Shown in pieces: positions 31,689-43,155 of a DNA stretch of 64,000 nucleotides (positions are counted from its first letter, which is position 1; every line of letters begins with the position of its first letter). The stretch spans positions 1-64,000 of the forward strand of contig JAACMV010000014.1 in the NCBI GenBank assembly GCA_010909725.1, written 5' to 3'. This DNA comes from Picochlorum sp. 'celeri' (taxonomy: Eukaryota > Chlorophyta > Trebouxiophyceae). Below the pieces are notes generated by a model that saw nothing but the letters and a program-made list of their open reading frames with translations, was not told the DNA's origin and did not search any database. The position numbers and the translations under genes are program-made.

Positions 31689-33374
31689 ATGATATCTGCT
31701 CTGAGTTGGATTCCGCGGGGGGCTGCGAAACTTAAGCCAGAGCTGGCTGAAATAGACGAAGATGACACACATGGGATAGATAGTCTTAGCGAGGAGGGCG
31801 ATCAGGTAGGTGCTGTCTCCATGCATGAGGAAGAGTTGGTCGCGTGCATGGAACTCTTCGGTTTCTGTTTCTAACAATGTGTCCTTGTACTTGCAGGAAG
31901 ATGTTGAGGAAATGAGTACAAGTGATGACGACGAAGCCCAGGGTGAGGTGGAGCAAGCGAAGCGTTTCGCTGCTTTGCTGAAAGAGCAGCAACAGTCTGG
32001 CGGAGACCATGCCAAGGGGGGGGATCATGGTGGGATTTCGGACTCCCTCGCGGAACTCAATATGGATGCATACGATGATGAGGATGAAGACGACGATATG
32101 AAAAGGATTCTGGGTGGTGGTCACCCTGGAATGGCATATTATAAGAATCCAGAGGACGATCCCTATGTGGAAGCAGGGGATTCCGAATCAGAGGACATGG
32201 AATTCAGGGATACCGATTTGCTGATTGCTGCTGCTAGAAACGACGAAGATATAAGTTATCTGGAGGTTTGGGTGTACGAAGAAGCGGACGGGAAGAGCCC
32301 TGAAGGGAATATCTATGTGCACCATTCGCTGCTGCTGCCAGCATTTCCTCTCTGCCTGGCATGGGGATCCTGTGACCCAGCTTCAGGGAATGTCCATGGT
32401 AATTTTATTGCAGTTGGGTCATTTGAACCAGGTATCGAAGTATGGAATCTCGATATCATTGATGCTGTTGAACCTGTGACGACATTGGGTGGAGCAAATT
32501 ATGAGGAAGCCCGGCGATTGGCAGAGGCTCGTTTGAAAGGGAAAAAGAAGAAGAAGAAAATTCCAGAGGTTCCTGTAAAATCAGGAAGTCATGCTGACGC
32601 AGTGCTTGGTTTGGCATGGAATCAGGAGTTTTGCAATGTGCTGGCTTCTGGATCTGGTAGGTCCTCTGCTTGATCCTCTGGATGTTGTGCTCAGTTGATC
32701 GACTGACGCGTTCATTATCTGATTGCAGCTGACAAGAGTATAAAAATATGGGATGTTGTGACTCAGCAAGCTACACAAACTTTGTCAATACACCGAGACA
32801 AGGTCCAGGCAGTGAAATGGAGGCCCACAGATGCTTCTGTCTTGCTCTCGGGAGGATTTGATAGGAACATTTTCTTGGTTCGTTTGCTATTCAGCGTATA
32901 GGTGCATGATGCGATCACTATCAATTATTGTGAATGTTTTTATTTCGTGTGCAGACGGATTTGAGGCAGCCAGAACAGAAACCTGTGGCATTTACCGTTG
33001 GTGCTGATGTGGAAGCCTTGGCATGGGATCCTCACAATCCTCACTCATTTGCAGTATCTGCTGAGGATGGCTCAGTCACTATATTTGACGAAAGAAAGGG
33101 AAACGAACCGATCGAAACCTTGATGGCGCACTCCAAAGCCACGACATCTGTGAGCTATAGTCCCTGCCACAAAGGAGTTCTGGTGACAGGGTCCACAGAC
33201 GCAACTGTCAAGTTATGGAAAGGTGACGATGGGGCACACGAAGAAGTGTCTTGTCAAAAGATGGGAGTTGGAGCTGTGTTTTCTGCAGAATACTGCAGGG
33301 ACTCGCCAATGCTGGTTGCTGCTGGAGGCGCCAATGGAACAGTCACTGTGTGGGATACAAGCGTTGTTGGCTGA
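31689..33374 (+). CDS. PWP1: Periodic tryptophan protein 1 (PWP1), WD40
   Basis: Nucleolar WD40 protein needed for ribosome biogenesis and rDNA chromatin. Four exons (31689-31805, 31897-32656, 32729-32877, 32955-33374; introns 91, 72, 77 bp) give 481 aa. The N-terminal MISALSWIPRGAAK matches the family start, followed by acidic patches (residues about 22-110) and the YVHHSLLLPAFPLCLAWG segment typical of PWP1. WD repeats include GSHADAVLGLAWN, KSIKIWDV, KVQAVKWRP, a PHNPHSFAVSAEDG unit and GSTDATVKLW. A KKKKKK stretch between repeats could serve as a nuclear signal. Confidence 0.93.
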
Positions 33375-33434
33375 TTACAGCGAGTATGATATGACGCAAA
33401 GCAGTGAAATAAAACAATGTGAAAATGGTGAGAA

Positions 33435-33938
33435 TTACCTTTCCGATCTGAAAATCTGTTCCCAGGATTTGACGAATGATTTAGCCATGTATGTTGCATT
33501 GGCCTGCATCTTGTCTATCATTCGCCTTGACATTCTTTCAAACCTCTCTTGAAATCCACTCCAGTCCGTATCCCCTAATGGATTACTCAAGGGAATCGAT
33601 TCTCGTTTATCCATCCTATGTCTCCGGAGACTTTCATCCCTCCCGCTCGGTGACTCTCTAGCAGCAACATCTGGTGCCCCATGTGACAACAGCTCTCTAT
33701 TGCTCGACACAGCAGCAGCAGAAATAACCTCCAAACCCTCGCAATACGGTACTTCCACAGGCTCATCGTGCCTCGTTCTATTCTTAGATTCATCTCTGAG
33801 GTGCTGCTGGTCATACGACGAGTAACCAACGCACACATAACGAAAATCCCCACCTCCCGGCATTTGCTCTGAAGACGTAGGAGGACGCAGCGAACCACCC
33901 TGTGACAGCTTCTTGGAGAGCCCAGCGCATATCTGCAT
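33435..33938 (-). CDS. Hypothetical protein
   Basis: A 167-residue frame ending 60 bp from the stop of PWP1 on the other strand. No domain is recognised. It is Ser/Arg/Glu-rich, and its C-terminal 45 residues (FQERFERMSRRMIDKMQ and on) form a plausible amphipathic helix. The start is uncertain: the Met at 33938 sits at an AG that could be a splice acceptor, so upstream exons may exist, but none joins in phase. Could be spurious. Confidence 0.35.
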   Translation of the reverse strand: MQICAGLSKKLSQGGSLRPPTSSEQMPGGGDFRYVCVGYSSYDQQHLRDESKNRTRHDEPVEVPYCEGLEVISAAAVSSNRELLSHGAPDVAARESPSGRDESLRRHRMDKRESIPLSNPLGDTDWSGFQERFERMSRRMIDKMQANATYMAKSFVKSWEQIFRSER

Positions 33939-34487
33939 CCATTCAACACATTTATAAGGGCTATGAGACCAGTATGAGCGGTGTTCAATTCAAACGCACC
34001 GGTGGTTTCTCGTTGTCGAATCGCCTTTGGCTGAAATACAGGACACCCAGGCATGCCTTTGCCTTTCCACTGCAGCATATTGACTAAAGTTCGTTAATAT
34101 TGAGTGAAAATCACAAGACACATCCTATACGGACCTTGGTCGCTCGCGTCTTCCCGGAAAAGGGTGGCTGTGGTCTCTATTGTCACCCATCTCAAGAGTT
34201 ATCACTCATTCTGCATACGTAACAATGTTTCATGGAAGAATGAATTAGAAATATATCCTGTATGTATGTACGACATGTTACAAAGTAGTACTAACAAACA
34301 AATAGGATATGTATGTATGTGAAATGTACAACAACTTGGGGCCTTCCTCTCTCTTCATGTAGAGGCTGGATATCTCCCATCTATTCGGTAAATATATGTA
34401 CTAATCACAGAGCTGATCGAATAGGTCTATCTGTCGACTCTATGTAAATCTACATGCATGATGCATCTATTTCTGATCAGATGAGTA
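33939..34487. other. Intergenic region with ATGT microsatellite
   Basis: About 550 bp with no supportable gene. Short GTATGTAT runs occur near 34260 and 34310. Confidence 0.4.
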
Positions 34488-35558
34488 TCATCGCATGTGT
34501 GCTGAAGGATCCTTTGTCAGGATTGCCATCCTGGCCTTGAGAATCAAGAGATTGAATATTCGGCTCTTCCTCAGCTTTGGAAGGTACTTGAAGCAAAGAA
34601 CAGTGACAGCGATCAAAAGGGAGACTTGAGAGAGACTGGGCATGGCACCTGCATGGGCATCAGCTGTGATTGACCTTCGATAATCAAAGTCAAAGTCTTC
34701 ATCGTCCAGATCAAATATCAGGGGGTCATACTCAATCCCATCTTCTGCAAACGAGATGCAACGCTCCACCTGGTTCGATGTCCAAGCGGGAAACGTGGAG
34801 CATCTTGCTTTCAGTTCTGGGATGATTTTTGTATTGAGTATGTGCTCAAAGTTCATTTCCTCCTCCTTTTGTGCTTGTTCCTCTTCTTCTTGCTTCTTCT
34901 TCTTGGCAGCCTCTGCTGCTGCTGCTTCCTCCTCTTGTTTCTTCTTCTTGGCAGCCTCTGCTGCTGCTGCTGCTTCCTCCTCTTGTTTCTTCTTCTTGGC
35001 AGCCTCTGCTGCTGCTGCTGCTGCTTCCTCCTCTTGTTTCTTCTTCTTGGCAGCCTCTGCTGCTGCTGCTGCTTCCTCCTCTTGTTTCTTCTTCTTGGCA
35101 GCCTCTGCTGCTGCTGCTGCTGCTTCCTCTTCCTGCTTCTTCTTCTTGGCAGCCTCTGCTGCTGCTGCCGCTTCCTCCTCTTGCTTCTTCTTTTTGGCAG
35201 CCTCTGCTGCTGCTGCTGCCGCTTCCTCTTCTTGCTTCTTCTTCTCGGCAGCCTCTGCTGCTGCTGCTTCCTCTTCTTGTTTCTTTTTCTTGGCAGCCTC
35301 TGCTGCCGCTTCCTCTTCTTGCTTCTTCTTCTCGGCAGCCTCTTCCCCTTCCTCTTGATTCTTCAACCTCCTTCCTCCATATCGCTCTGAAGCAATCTTC
35401 TCTCCCAATCTATCCCCTTGTTCTTCCAACACAGTTTTGATCGAATCTCCATTTGCTGGAAACTGTACAGAAGCTGCGTCAGACCCTTCGACCTGAGCTA
35501 GTATCAGAAGCAGACCACAAACGAGAAGAAAAACCCAGGGAATAATCCGTCCTCCCAT
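34488..35558 (-). CDS. Secretory-pathway protein with Ala/Lys/Glu repeat helix
   Basis: Starting at the Met of MGGRIIPWVF (35558) the protein has about 356 aa: a signal peptide (VFLLVCGLLLILAQVEGSDA), a 60-residue linker, then about ten copies of a 14-17-residue unit EAAKKKKQEEEAAAA (genomic 34884-35350), expected to form a long charged single alpha-helix. After it come a Cys-containing segment (ELKARCSTFPAW, ERCISFAEDG), an acidic patch (FDLDDEDFDFDY), a membrane segment (VSLLIAVTVLCFKYL) and a basic tail. This suggests an ER or Golgi membrane protein with a lumenal spacer rod. No family is recognised. An upstream Met at 35639 is in frame. Confidence 0.7.
   Translation of the reverse strand: MGGRIIPWVFLLVCGLLLILAQVEGSDAASVQFPANGDSIKTVLEEQGDRLGEKIASERYGGRRLKNQEEGEEAAEKKKQEEEAAAEAAKKKKQEEEAAAAEAAEKKKQEEEAAAAAAEAAKKKKQEEEAAAAAEAAKKKKQEEEAAAAAAEAAKKKKQEEEAAAAAEAAKKKKQEEEAAAAAAEAAKKKKQEEEAAAAAEAAKKKKQEEEAAAAEAAKKKKQEEEEQAQKEEEMNFEHILNTKIIPELKARCSTFPAWTSNQVERCISFAEDGIEYDPLIFDLDDEDFDFDYRRSITADAHAGAMPSLSQVSLLIAVTVLCFKYLPKLRKSRIFNLLILKARMAILTKDPSAHMR
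34884..35350 (-). repeat. Coding minisatellite, EAAKKKKQEEE(A)n
   Basis: About ten tandem units of 42-51 bp. Going N to C terminus, the Ala runs after EEE are 3, 4, 6, 5, 6, 5, 6, 5 and 4 residues, so a two-unit (6+5) period has itself been copied three times. The GCA/GCT codon runs read as CTG/GCTGCT repeats on the top strand and should be length-polymorphic. Confidence 0.9.
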
Positions 35559-36209
35559 GATGCAACATGCAATTGGTGTATATAGGTAAGGGCCGTCCGC
35601 TCCCTCGATACGTTTCCAAGAGAGAAATCCAACAATCAAATGGTCACACGTGTCCTCTTCCTGATAGACTACACTAGGCGGCTACTCACCCTCAACCCTG
35701 TGATACTATCTGAATATTCTGAACAAATTTGACAAATACCCGAATGAATATGGTAAAGAAGATATTGAACACATTCTCAGGACAGGATGACGGAATCTTA
35801 GTGAAGAAGAAGGCGTACAAGGGTATTCGTCAGGTCCAAGAACCAGCATGTGCTTTTACTAAACTCATGGAGTTGCATGTGTCTGCCGCATGCACGGGAC
35901 ATGCGTTTGAAACCTCGTTTCGCTTCTGCTTCGCCTGTAGAACAACCGCATCTCACAGCTGTGCATGATGTGTGAATTCTCGTGCGCGAACTCGAATCTT
36001 GGCATGTGTCAATTCAAGTTTGGCAGCTGCTCATTGGGAATCTGCAGATTCCGCTCGTTCCAGATTCAGTGGACTGATCAGAAGAGAACAAAGAATTCAT
36101 GTTTCAGTATGTAGCAAAATATTGATGATACAGTTTCTTTTTGAGAATAATAATAGGAAATTCTTGTGAGACAGGACATTGAATTCTCTCTTTGAGGCAA
36201 GAAGCAGCA
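35559..36209. other. Divergent intergenic region, repeat protein / acetate kinase
   Basis: About 650 bp. A top-strand frame at 35729-35968 has no recognisable family and is not called. No clear regulatory motif. Confidence 0.35.
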
Positions 36210-37677
36210 ATGGCCAGCAGTGCTGGGCAAAATACGTCAAAGATTCTCACCCTAAACGCTGGAAGCTCTTCTTTGAAATTTAAGATATATGAATTCGTTT
36301 CCCAATCACTGAATCCATTGGCATGGGGTGTTTGTGAGCGTGTTGGTGAACCCAAAGAGTCTACGTTCAAGGTTGGTTGTCTCTTCTTGTTTTTTTTGGC
36401 ACGTGGTCGTGGCCACGTTGAAGAATGGTTCTGTGTAGGCGTTTTGCAGGGATGGGAGTGAGGATGGAGGTCAGCGACCTTTCGGAGATCACGCTGCTGC
36501 CCTTGATGCCGTATCAGACTATCTGCAAGGCAAATTTAGCAAGAGTATCGCATGGGAAGTGGCTGGCGTTGGTCATCGGGTGGTTCATGGGAAAACCATC
36601 AGTGATCCACTAATGGTAACGTACGATCTGGTATTTTTCCGTCGACACGGGATGGGAACTGTTTTTGTGTATGTCAACAGCGTGGATGCTATGCAGGGCA
36701 GATGTCAAAAAGCTGATACAGGACGCATCAGACCTGGCTCCGCTGCACAACCCAGCCAATATAAAAGGTATCGATGCTGCAGAAAAGACGTTTCCCAAAG
36801 CTGTGCAGGTAGCGGTGTTTGACACGGCATTCCACCAGACCATGCCACCAGAGGCCTACACATATGCTCTTCCGAAGGAGATTTGTGATTCCTACCATCT
36901 CAGAAAGTATGGATTTCACGGAACGAGTTACAAGTATCTATGTGGAAGGGCAGCTGCTATGGTGGGAAAATCTGTGGAGAATTTCAACGGAATCATGTGC
37001 CACCTTGGCGCAGGTGCATCTGTCTGCGTTGTTCAAAACGGAAAATCTATCGACACGACAATGGGATTGACGCCTCTTCAAGGACTTATGATGGCTACTC
37101 GTTGTGGTGCGTGTATTCAAATAAGGCTGTTGCATCTTTCCAGTGATGTTTCCTGATCCACTCTCAATGTATGTATGCAGGTGATGTGGACCCCTCCATT
37201 GTTGCCTTTCTAGATTCCAAAGGTATTGACGCTCAACAAGTAGAGGTCATGATGAATAAAAAGAGTGGATTTTTAGGTCTTACTGGGCAAACAGATATCA
37301 GGGAGGTGCACAAGAAGGCTGATGCTGGAGATGAAGATGCTTGTCTAGCCCTGAAACTATTTGCTCGCCGGGTAAGAAATTACATCGGCGCATATATGTT
37401 CCAATTGAATGGAGACCTTGATGCTATTGTCTTCACGGCGGGTATAGGCGAGCATGACTCGGCGATGAGGACAATGATTTGTGACAGCATGGGTTGGGCA
37501 GGTATTGTCCTCGACACAGATTTGAATGCTAGTAAAGAAGCAATTTCGGGCGAGAACTCGGTTGCGATTCATCATTCAACTTCTAAAGTATCAATTTTAG
37601 TGATGCCCACTGATGAAGAGGGCTCTATTGCCGAGCAAACTTTGGCTGTGATGAAGCAGGAGCACCGTGCCATGTGA
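36210..37677 (+). CDS. ACK: Acetate kinase
   Basis: Converts acetyl phosphate plus ADP to acetate plus ATP, or the reverse. Four exons fit in phase: 36210-36371, 36463-36620, 36697-37106 and 37181-37677, giving 408 aa, the usual length. Motifs: [13 protein letters not shown] at the start, [30 protein letters not shown], the phosphate loop [16 protein letters not shown] (usually TRSGDIDP) and [10 protein letters not shown]. The second exon needs acceptor GAG at 36462; the stronger-looking CAG at 36449 would break the frame. Exon 2 ends at GTAAC/GTACG. There is no obvious transit peptide, which differs from algal forms sent to plastid or mitochondria. Phosphotransacetylase lies 1.9 kb downstream on the same strand. 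TGTAA follows the stop by 130 bp. Confidence 0.95.
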
Positions 37678-38011
37678 CCTGAATCCGGATCGATCGAGGC
37701 CTCGGTGCGACCGTCACGTCAATGCATGCATACGGTAACAATCCGATTTCCCAGGTCCTTAAAAAATTTAATTCCGGCACATCTCTGCCGTATATTTTGA
37801 TATATTTGTAATCTTGTCGCTACCTTTCAAGAAGAGAGCCGTGTAGCGGTAGTCCTGAGACGACTCCCTTCTACCGACGACCTTCTCGTGCAGGCTGTGC
37901 GGTTTCGGGCGTCGAAGCAGTGAAAAGTACTGTCGGTCATAGGATTGAATAGAACTGCTCTTATTGGTTGATTGGAGGCGTGTCGTTGGCGAGGGCTGAT
38001 TTTATTACGCC
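37678..38011. other. Intergenic region with overlapping short palindromes
   Basis: About 334 bp. Just after the acetate kinase stop, tccgga, gatcgatc, tcgatcga and cgaggcctcg overlap over 37684-37704, and atgcatgcat lies at 37722-37731. TGTAA at 37807 may end the acetate kinase transcript. Confidence 0.45.
37807..37811 (+). terminator. Candidate TGTAA poly(A) signal, acetate kinase
   Basis: TGTAAT in an AT-rich context 130 bp after the acetate kinase stop. The distance is long, so confidence is lower than for the closer sites. Confidence 0.3.
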
Positions 38012-39315
38012 ATGAAAACCCCCGGGGAAGACAACCCCGACCACCAGAATGATGCCCAGCTGCTTGATTTAGAGTACTGGCCACAGTTGGATCTCGCCCC
38101 AGAACTGTTTAATTTGGAATGGATAGGCGGGGAGCAAGAGCACCACCATATCAACGGGCCACTTCCGGGCAGCCCGCATCAGGGCAAGCTCGGAATTTCA
38201 CTGGATGGAAGCCGTTTGGTCAGCAGAGGGAGCCCGAAAGAACATGATGATGAAGTTAAACGGGACGTGGAACCAATGCATGTGGTAAGTTTTCATTCTT
38301 GGAGATCTGCTTCCACGATAGTCCAGAGTGACACCTTTTTTTTTTTTTTTTTCAGATGGATGATATCGCAATATTTCAGGACGTTGATCGTGGGATGGAT
38401 TTACAATTGGACTGCGGTGAAGATCGGAGTTTTATGGAGAACATGGATTCTGGTCTTGAGGAGAGAAAGCAGAGAAGAAGGGTGCAAAGCAGTTCCAAAG
38501 CCAGGTTGAGATGGACTCCAGAGTTGCATCAAAGATTTGTGGGTGCCGTGCACTCGTTGGGTGGACCAGAAAAAGCAACACCAAAAGGAATTCTGAATCT
38601 CATGAATGTTGAAGACTTGACGATATATCACATCAAAAGCCATCTCCAAAAATACAGGCTAAATATCAAGGTACCTGGAGAGGAAAAACACCGCAGGGAA
38701 GAGGAAAAAGAGTCTGTGCAGAAATCTAAAAGACGCATTTCAAGAAAGAAGAGTACTCAGCCAGGACTGGATCATCAGGGAAGTCTTGACAGAGAAGGTT
38801 CCCTGCCCCACAAGGCTAGCACCTCTGTGCAACAGACAACATCAATCGATTCTTCGACCCAGCGGGGAAGCGCAGAGGAGCATCGGATACAGTTAGAGCG
38901 AGCTTTACTCGTGCAGATGGAAATGCAAAAGAAACTTCACGAGCAACTAGAGGCACAGAGGAAGCTGCAGATGAATCTCGAACAGCATGGCAGGTATATA
39001 TCTTCATTGCTCGAGAGCACTGGCCTGGCTGGCACAGTACATGGGTCCCAGATCGATGAAAATGGAAATAAAAAAGCAGTTCCAGGTGATGATATCGGGA
39101 ACCTTAAGACAAGTCTGAACAGCATGGGTATGAGTGCTGAAAAACTGAAAAATTTGTACATAAAAAATATTGGCAGCAACATATCTGCAGCACCATCGTC
39201 AGATCACTTCTCCCACAGTATCTTGATGAACGGGGAACTTGCTGGAGCTCCTGGAGCGCAGAAAGGAGGAGATTATTACATTCAGGAAGAGCCTGGAGGG
39301 AGGGATGGCAAATAG
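38012..39315 (+). CDS. GARP MYB-CC transcription factor (PSR1/PHR1-like)
   Basis: Plant-lineage regulator; members include PHR1 of land plants and PSR1 of Chlamydomonas, which control phosphate-starvation responses. Exons 38012-38284 and 38356-39315 (71-bp intron with a 14-T run before the acceptor) encode 410 aa. The single MYB-like GARP domain (about 140-200) reads LRWTPELHQRFVGAVHSLGG, then ATPKGILNLMNVEDLTIYHI and ending SHLQKYR. The coiled coil with the diagnostic LHEQLEAQRKLQ motif lies at about 290-320. Flanks are disordered. In PHR1-type factors SPX domains bind this coiled coil; no SPX gene is in the window. It sits between acetate kinase and phosphotransacetylase on the same strand. 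Confidence 0.92.
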
Positions 39316-39591
39316 GCATTTCCCAATGTCAACTCAATTTTTCCATGGATTTTTGTGCTTTTGAGCAATGTTTGGATCCGTTATGATATAATACTAGTAT
39401 ATAAATATTTTCGCTTCGATCGATGCAATTCTACAACATCCCGACGATGGGGTATGACTGCCATGCTTGGTGGTTCCCAGATCATCCAGTTGTTGGAAGG
39501 TGAACACGTTTCATCTACGTGCTTGGATGCAACGACACACCCCAAACATGTATTTAATCTTTATTTTTTTGAACTGGAAGGGTCGAAACTC

Positions 39592-42136
39592 ATGAGACAC
39601 GCTGTCTCGTGTTTAAGAAGGTATGTGACCGGTTGATGCAGCATAAGAGGCTTGGGTCCAATTTATTTCGTCACGGTTGCGGTTTGCAGGTTACAAGGAT
39701 CACTGTTTGGCACCGCATCGAGATCAGGCTTCATCCCCACATCGCGACATCTTTGCATCGACGAGTCTGCTGGCAGAATGTCAGATTCGATCATTGTGAC
39801 AAACATATCTGGGTCTGGTGGAATATCACCAATCATCCTTGGATTGTTTGAATATTTTCAGGTGTGTTCATTATGATCGGCATCGTGACTACCCGTGTGC
39901 ATGAGCCTAACGGTTTGCTGTTTTTTTCTTACTCAGAGGCATACACCTAGCGTTGGGTATTTTTTACCAATCGCCAAGCCCAAGAGCGATCGAGACCCTT
40001 ATTCTGAGAGACTGCACCTCATCAGGTCAGAATTCAAATTGGAGGATGATCCCGACAGCATGCAAGGCCTTCTGGAGAGCGAGGCAGAAGATATGCTTGC
40101 AAATGGGCAGAGTGATGAGTTGGTAGAGAGGATATGGTCCAAATTTTCAGAGTATAAACGAAAGAAAGGGATTGTGATCATTGAAGGCATTTCTGTGTCT
40201 GGGGTGAGTAACGAGATAGAAATCAATGGACGGCTAGCCGCAGACTTGGGCTCTCCTGTACTCATGGTCTTTGATGCCATGGATGACGAAAGCCTGACCT
40301 CTACAGAGATACTCACGAAAGTTCAGATTGCGAAAAAGAAATTCATGGACTGTCATGCAGATCTTGTGGGTTTGGTATTAAATCGCGTTCCAAAGAAAAA
40401 CGTGCACAAATTGACGGCAGAGATGCAAGAACTTGCCGCCAGAGAGCACAGTTGTGCATTTGCAGGGGCAATACCATCTGACTACATCCTGCAAAGCCCC
40501 AGGTTGAACGAAGTTGTGACGCATCTCAAGGCAAAGTGGTTATTTGGCGACTTGGAGGACTCTGACGTGGATGCGAGTCAGATGATGGTTGCCGCCCAAG
40601 ATGTATCTCATCTGTTCAAAAAGATTGAACATCTCACAGAGATTCGGCGAAAGGAGGGCCTGCCCTCTGTCAGACCACTGTTGCTCACGACGCCTGATAG
40701 GACGGATATTCTCTTGAGCTTAGCTGCAGCGCATGGAAGTTCAACAGGACCAAACGTATCTGGTGTGCTGCTGTGTGATGCCGACCAAACGGCTCTCGAT
40801 AGCCATGTGAAACGAATTTTTGCTGCATTCCCACACATATTTCCTGTGTTTGCTGCAAAGACAGGCCTATACGAGACAGCAAATCGTGTATCACATGCTC
40901 ATACTCGTATCATACCAACCTCTACAGCAAAAATTAACAGATCCAAAAGGCTATTCAACGAGTACATCAACACAAAGTTGATTGGAAAACGTCTTGTACT
41001 TCCCAAGTCAAGCAAAATCACTCCAAAACAGTTTATCCATGAGATTCACGGTGCATGCAGGGATAATAAGAAACATATTGTTTTACCAGAGGTATGAAAC
41101 TGTCCAGGGCGTGATGACAATGCCCTTTGGTCTGGCGTGCCAAACTGAAAATGATGTCTTCTATTTGCAGGGCCAAGATCGACGAATTTTGCAGGCAGCA
41201 GCTGAAGTCACCACAAAAGGTTTGGCAGACATAACATTGCTCGGTGATCCAGTTGAAATCGTTGCATCAGCTCGCAAATTTAATGTGGACATTTCAAAGT
41301 GCGCCATCATTGACTATCTAAATTCTCCGTTGAAAGAAAGGTTTGCAAAAATCTGGAGTGAAGAGAGGAAAGAGAAAGGAGCAACGTATGAGACCTCTCT
41401 GGATCTGATGGATGATTTGAATGTATTTGGAACTATGATGGTAAAAGATGGCATGGCAGATGGCATGGTCAGCGGTGCGATGTGTACGACAGCAAACACA
41501 ATTCGCCCTGCACTCTCAATACTGAAACAGCCGGAGAAAACGCTCGTTTCTTCGGTGTTTTTGATGTGTCTGCCTGATACGGTGCTGGTATACGGAGATT
41601 GTGCAATCAACGTGGATCCGACCGCAGAGCAACTAGCACAGATTGCCGCTACTTCTGCAGAGACTGCGACCAGTTTTGGTGTGGATGCCAAAGTTGCCAT
41701 GCTGTCATATTCCACCCTGGGATCAGGTGCTGGCCCAGCCGTAGAGAAGGTCAAGCGTGCAACAGAAATTCTAAAGAAGGATTATCCAAACCTGAAAGTG
41801 GAAGGTCCCATACAGTATGATGCTGCGATAGATCCACAAGTGGCCTCCACCAAGGTGAAGGAGAAGAGCGATGTGGCAGGGAAGGCGACAGTCTTCATTT
41901 TCCCCGATTTAAACACAGGAAACAACACCTACAAGGCAGTACAGCAATCTACAGGAGCACTTGCCATCGGGCCACTTATCCAAGGACTGGCAAAACCTGT
42001 GAATGACCTGTCAAGGGGCTGCACTGTGGCAGACATTGTCAATACTGTAGCTTGCACAGCCATCCAAGCAATGTCATCTTCTGTCGTGATGAACAGGTTC
42101 TTGTCGCGTGTCAGCACATTTAGATTAGTCGACTAA
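39592..42136 (+). CDS. PTA: Phosphate acetyltransferase, long form
   Basis: Interconverts acetyl-CoA and acetyl phosphate. Four exons (39592-39620, 39690-39861, 39937-41091, 41171-42136; introns 69, 75, 79 bp) give 773 aa. The tiny first exon supplies an organellar presequence (MRHAVSCLRRLQGSLFG...). Next come an N-terminal P-loop-like domain (TNISGSGGISPIILGLFEY) and a DRTGG-type middle domain. The catalytic PTA domain starts near residue 435 (NKKHIVLPEGQDRRILQAA) and includes MVSGAMCTTANTIRPAL, ATSFGVDAKVAMLSYSTLGS and FPDLNTGNNTYKAV. The three-domain layout is that of bacterial and algal long PTA. Works with acetate kinase. Confidence 0.95.
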
Positions 42137-42191
42137 TTCACTGCTATATTTGTTGTGCTTCATTTTGTTACATACGAAAAAAATGGTAGAG

Positions 42192-42874
42192 CTACTCAGC
42201 TGGGGTATACAGTCCAGCTTCAACAAGGACATACTTGCGGGCCTTTGCTAGACGAGCCTTACGGCGTGCAGCGGTATTCCTGTGCAAAATCCCTTTGACT
42301 ACAGCTTTATCAATCACCTGGTAAGCCTCACTCATCAGTGTGCTGACAGGTTCGAGATCACTCTCACTCTTTGGTGGGTTGCCTTTGAACTCCTCCAGAG
42401 CTGTAAAGACCTTCTTCATACGGGTAGCAATCTCAGATTTCCTGGACTTGTTATACATGCGATTCCTTTCGGTTGTTCTCTGTCTTTTGAGGGAATTCTG
42501 CTTGGCCTCGATAGTCAGGCGCCCAGTAGCGGCCACAGGAGAGACTCGAGAAACAGCTGCACACATCAATGCAGGCGGTTGATTAGTATTTTGACAGCAT
42601 CTATATCACATCAGGGGCTACATTCCACAATGCATCGACGAGAATCCGATAAACTGCCCTGAAACCTCCGCATGGACGGCAAGGTTGCATATGCGGACAT
42701 GGCTATTCTGTCCATGTTTCACTCAATTGACAATTTTATAGACGTACCATTTATTTTCTGTCCAGCCAAAGCAGAAGAAAATCCACCAGACACAACCTGG
42801 GGACGAGGAGTCCCGGCCTGTGGTCGTGACAGCCGCAGGGTGCCGAAAGAAGAAATCACGCTCGCCACAGCCAT
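42192..42874 (-). CDS. RPS20: Plastid ribosomal protein bS20
   Basis: Small-subunit protein that binds 16S rRNA. Exons 42748-42874 and 42192-42556 encode 163 aa. Exon 1 is a clear plastid transit peptide (MAVASVISSFGTLRLSRPQA...). The mature part reads KQNSLKRQRTTERNRMYNKS, then a DKAVVKGILHRNTAARRKAR helix typical of bS20. The intron is 191 bp, more than twice the local norm; I see no gene or RNA inside it. The stop lies 55 bp from the PTA stop on the other strand. Confidence 0.92.
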
Positions 42875-43155
42875 GTTCTAGATACTCTTCGCTATTCAAT
42901 ATACGATTAATGTAAAATGTGCTATGTGGCAGCGATGCTTTCCATAGATTCAGGACAATGCGCGACATGGCTGCAAACAGAGACGGATACCGAAAGTTAT
43001 CTCCCATCCAACAATCTATTGGATGGGAAGAAAAGCCGTATCCTATGAGTTGTAGTAGAGATGCCATGTCTTGATTTCATATCAGGATGGCAGCCCAATT
43101 GATATGTCGGTGTTTTATTATAGAAAAGTATCTGTATTCATCGACGATAGATACG

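Noticed and set aside
34756..35440. Long Ala/Ser/Cys/Phe and Leu-rich top-strand frames
   Set aside because: They are shadows of the EAAKKKKQEEE coding repeat on the other strand; any frame through such a repeat stays open.
36450..36462. Acetate kinase exon 2 starting right after the CAG at 36449
   Set aside because: That start leads to a TGA four codons on; the acceptor at 36462 gives the conserved reading frame.
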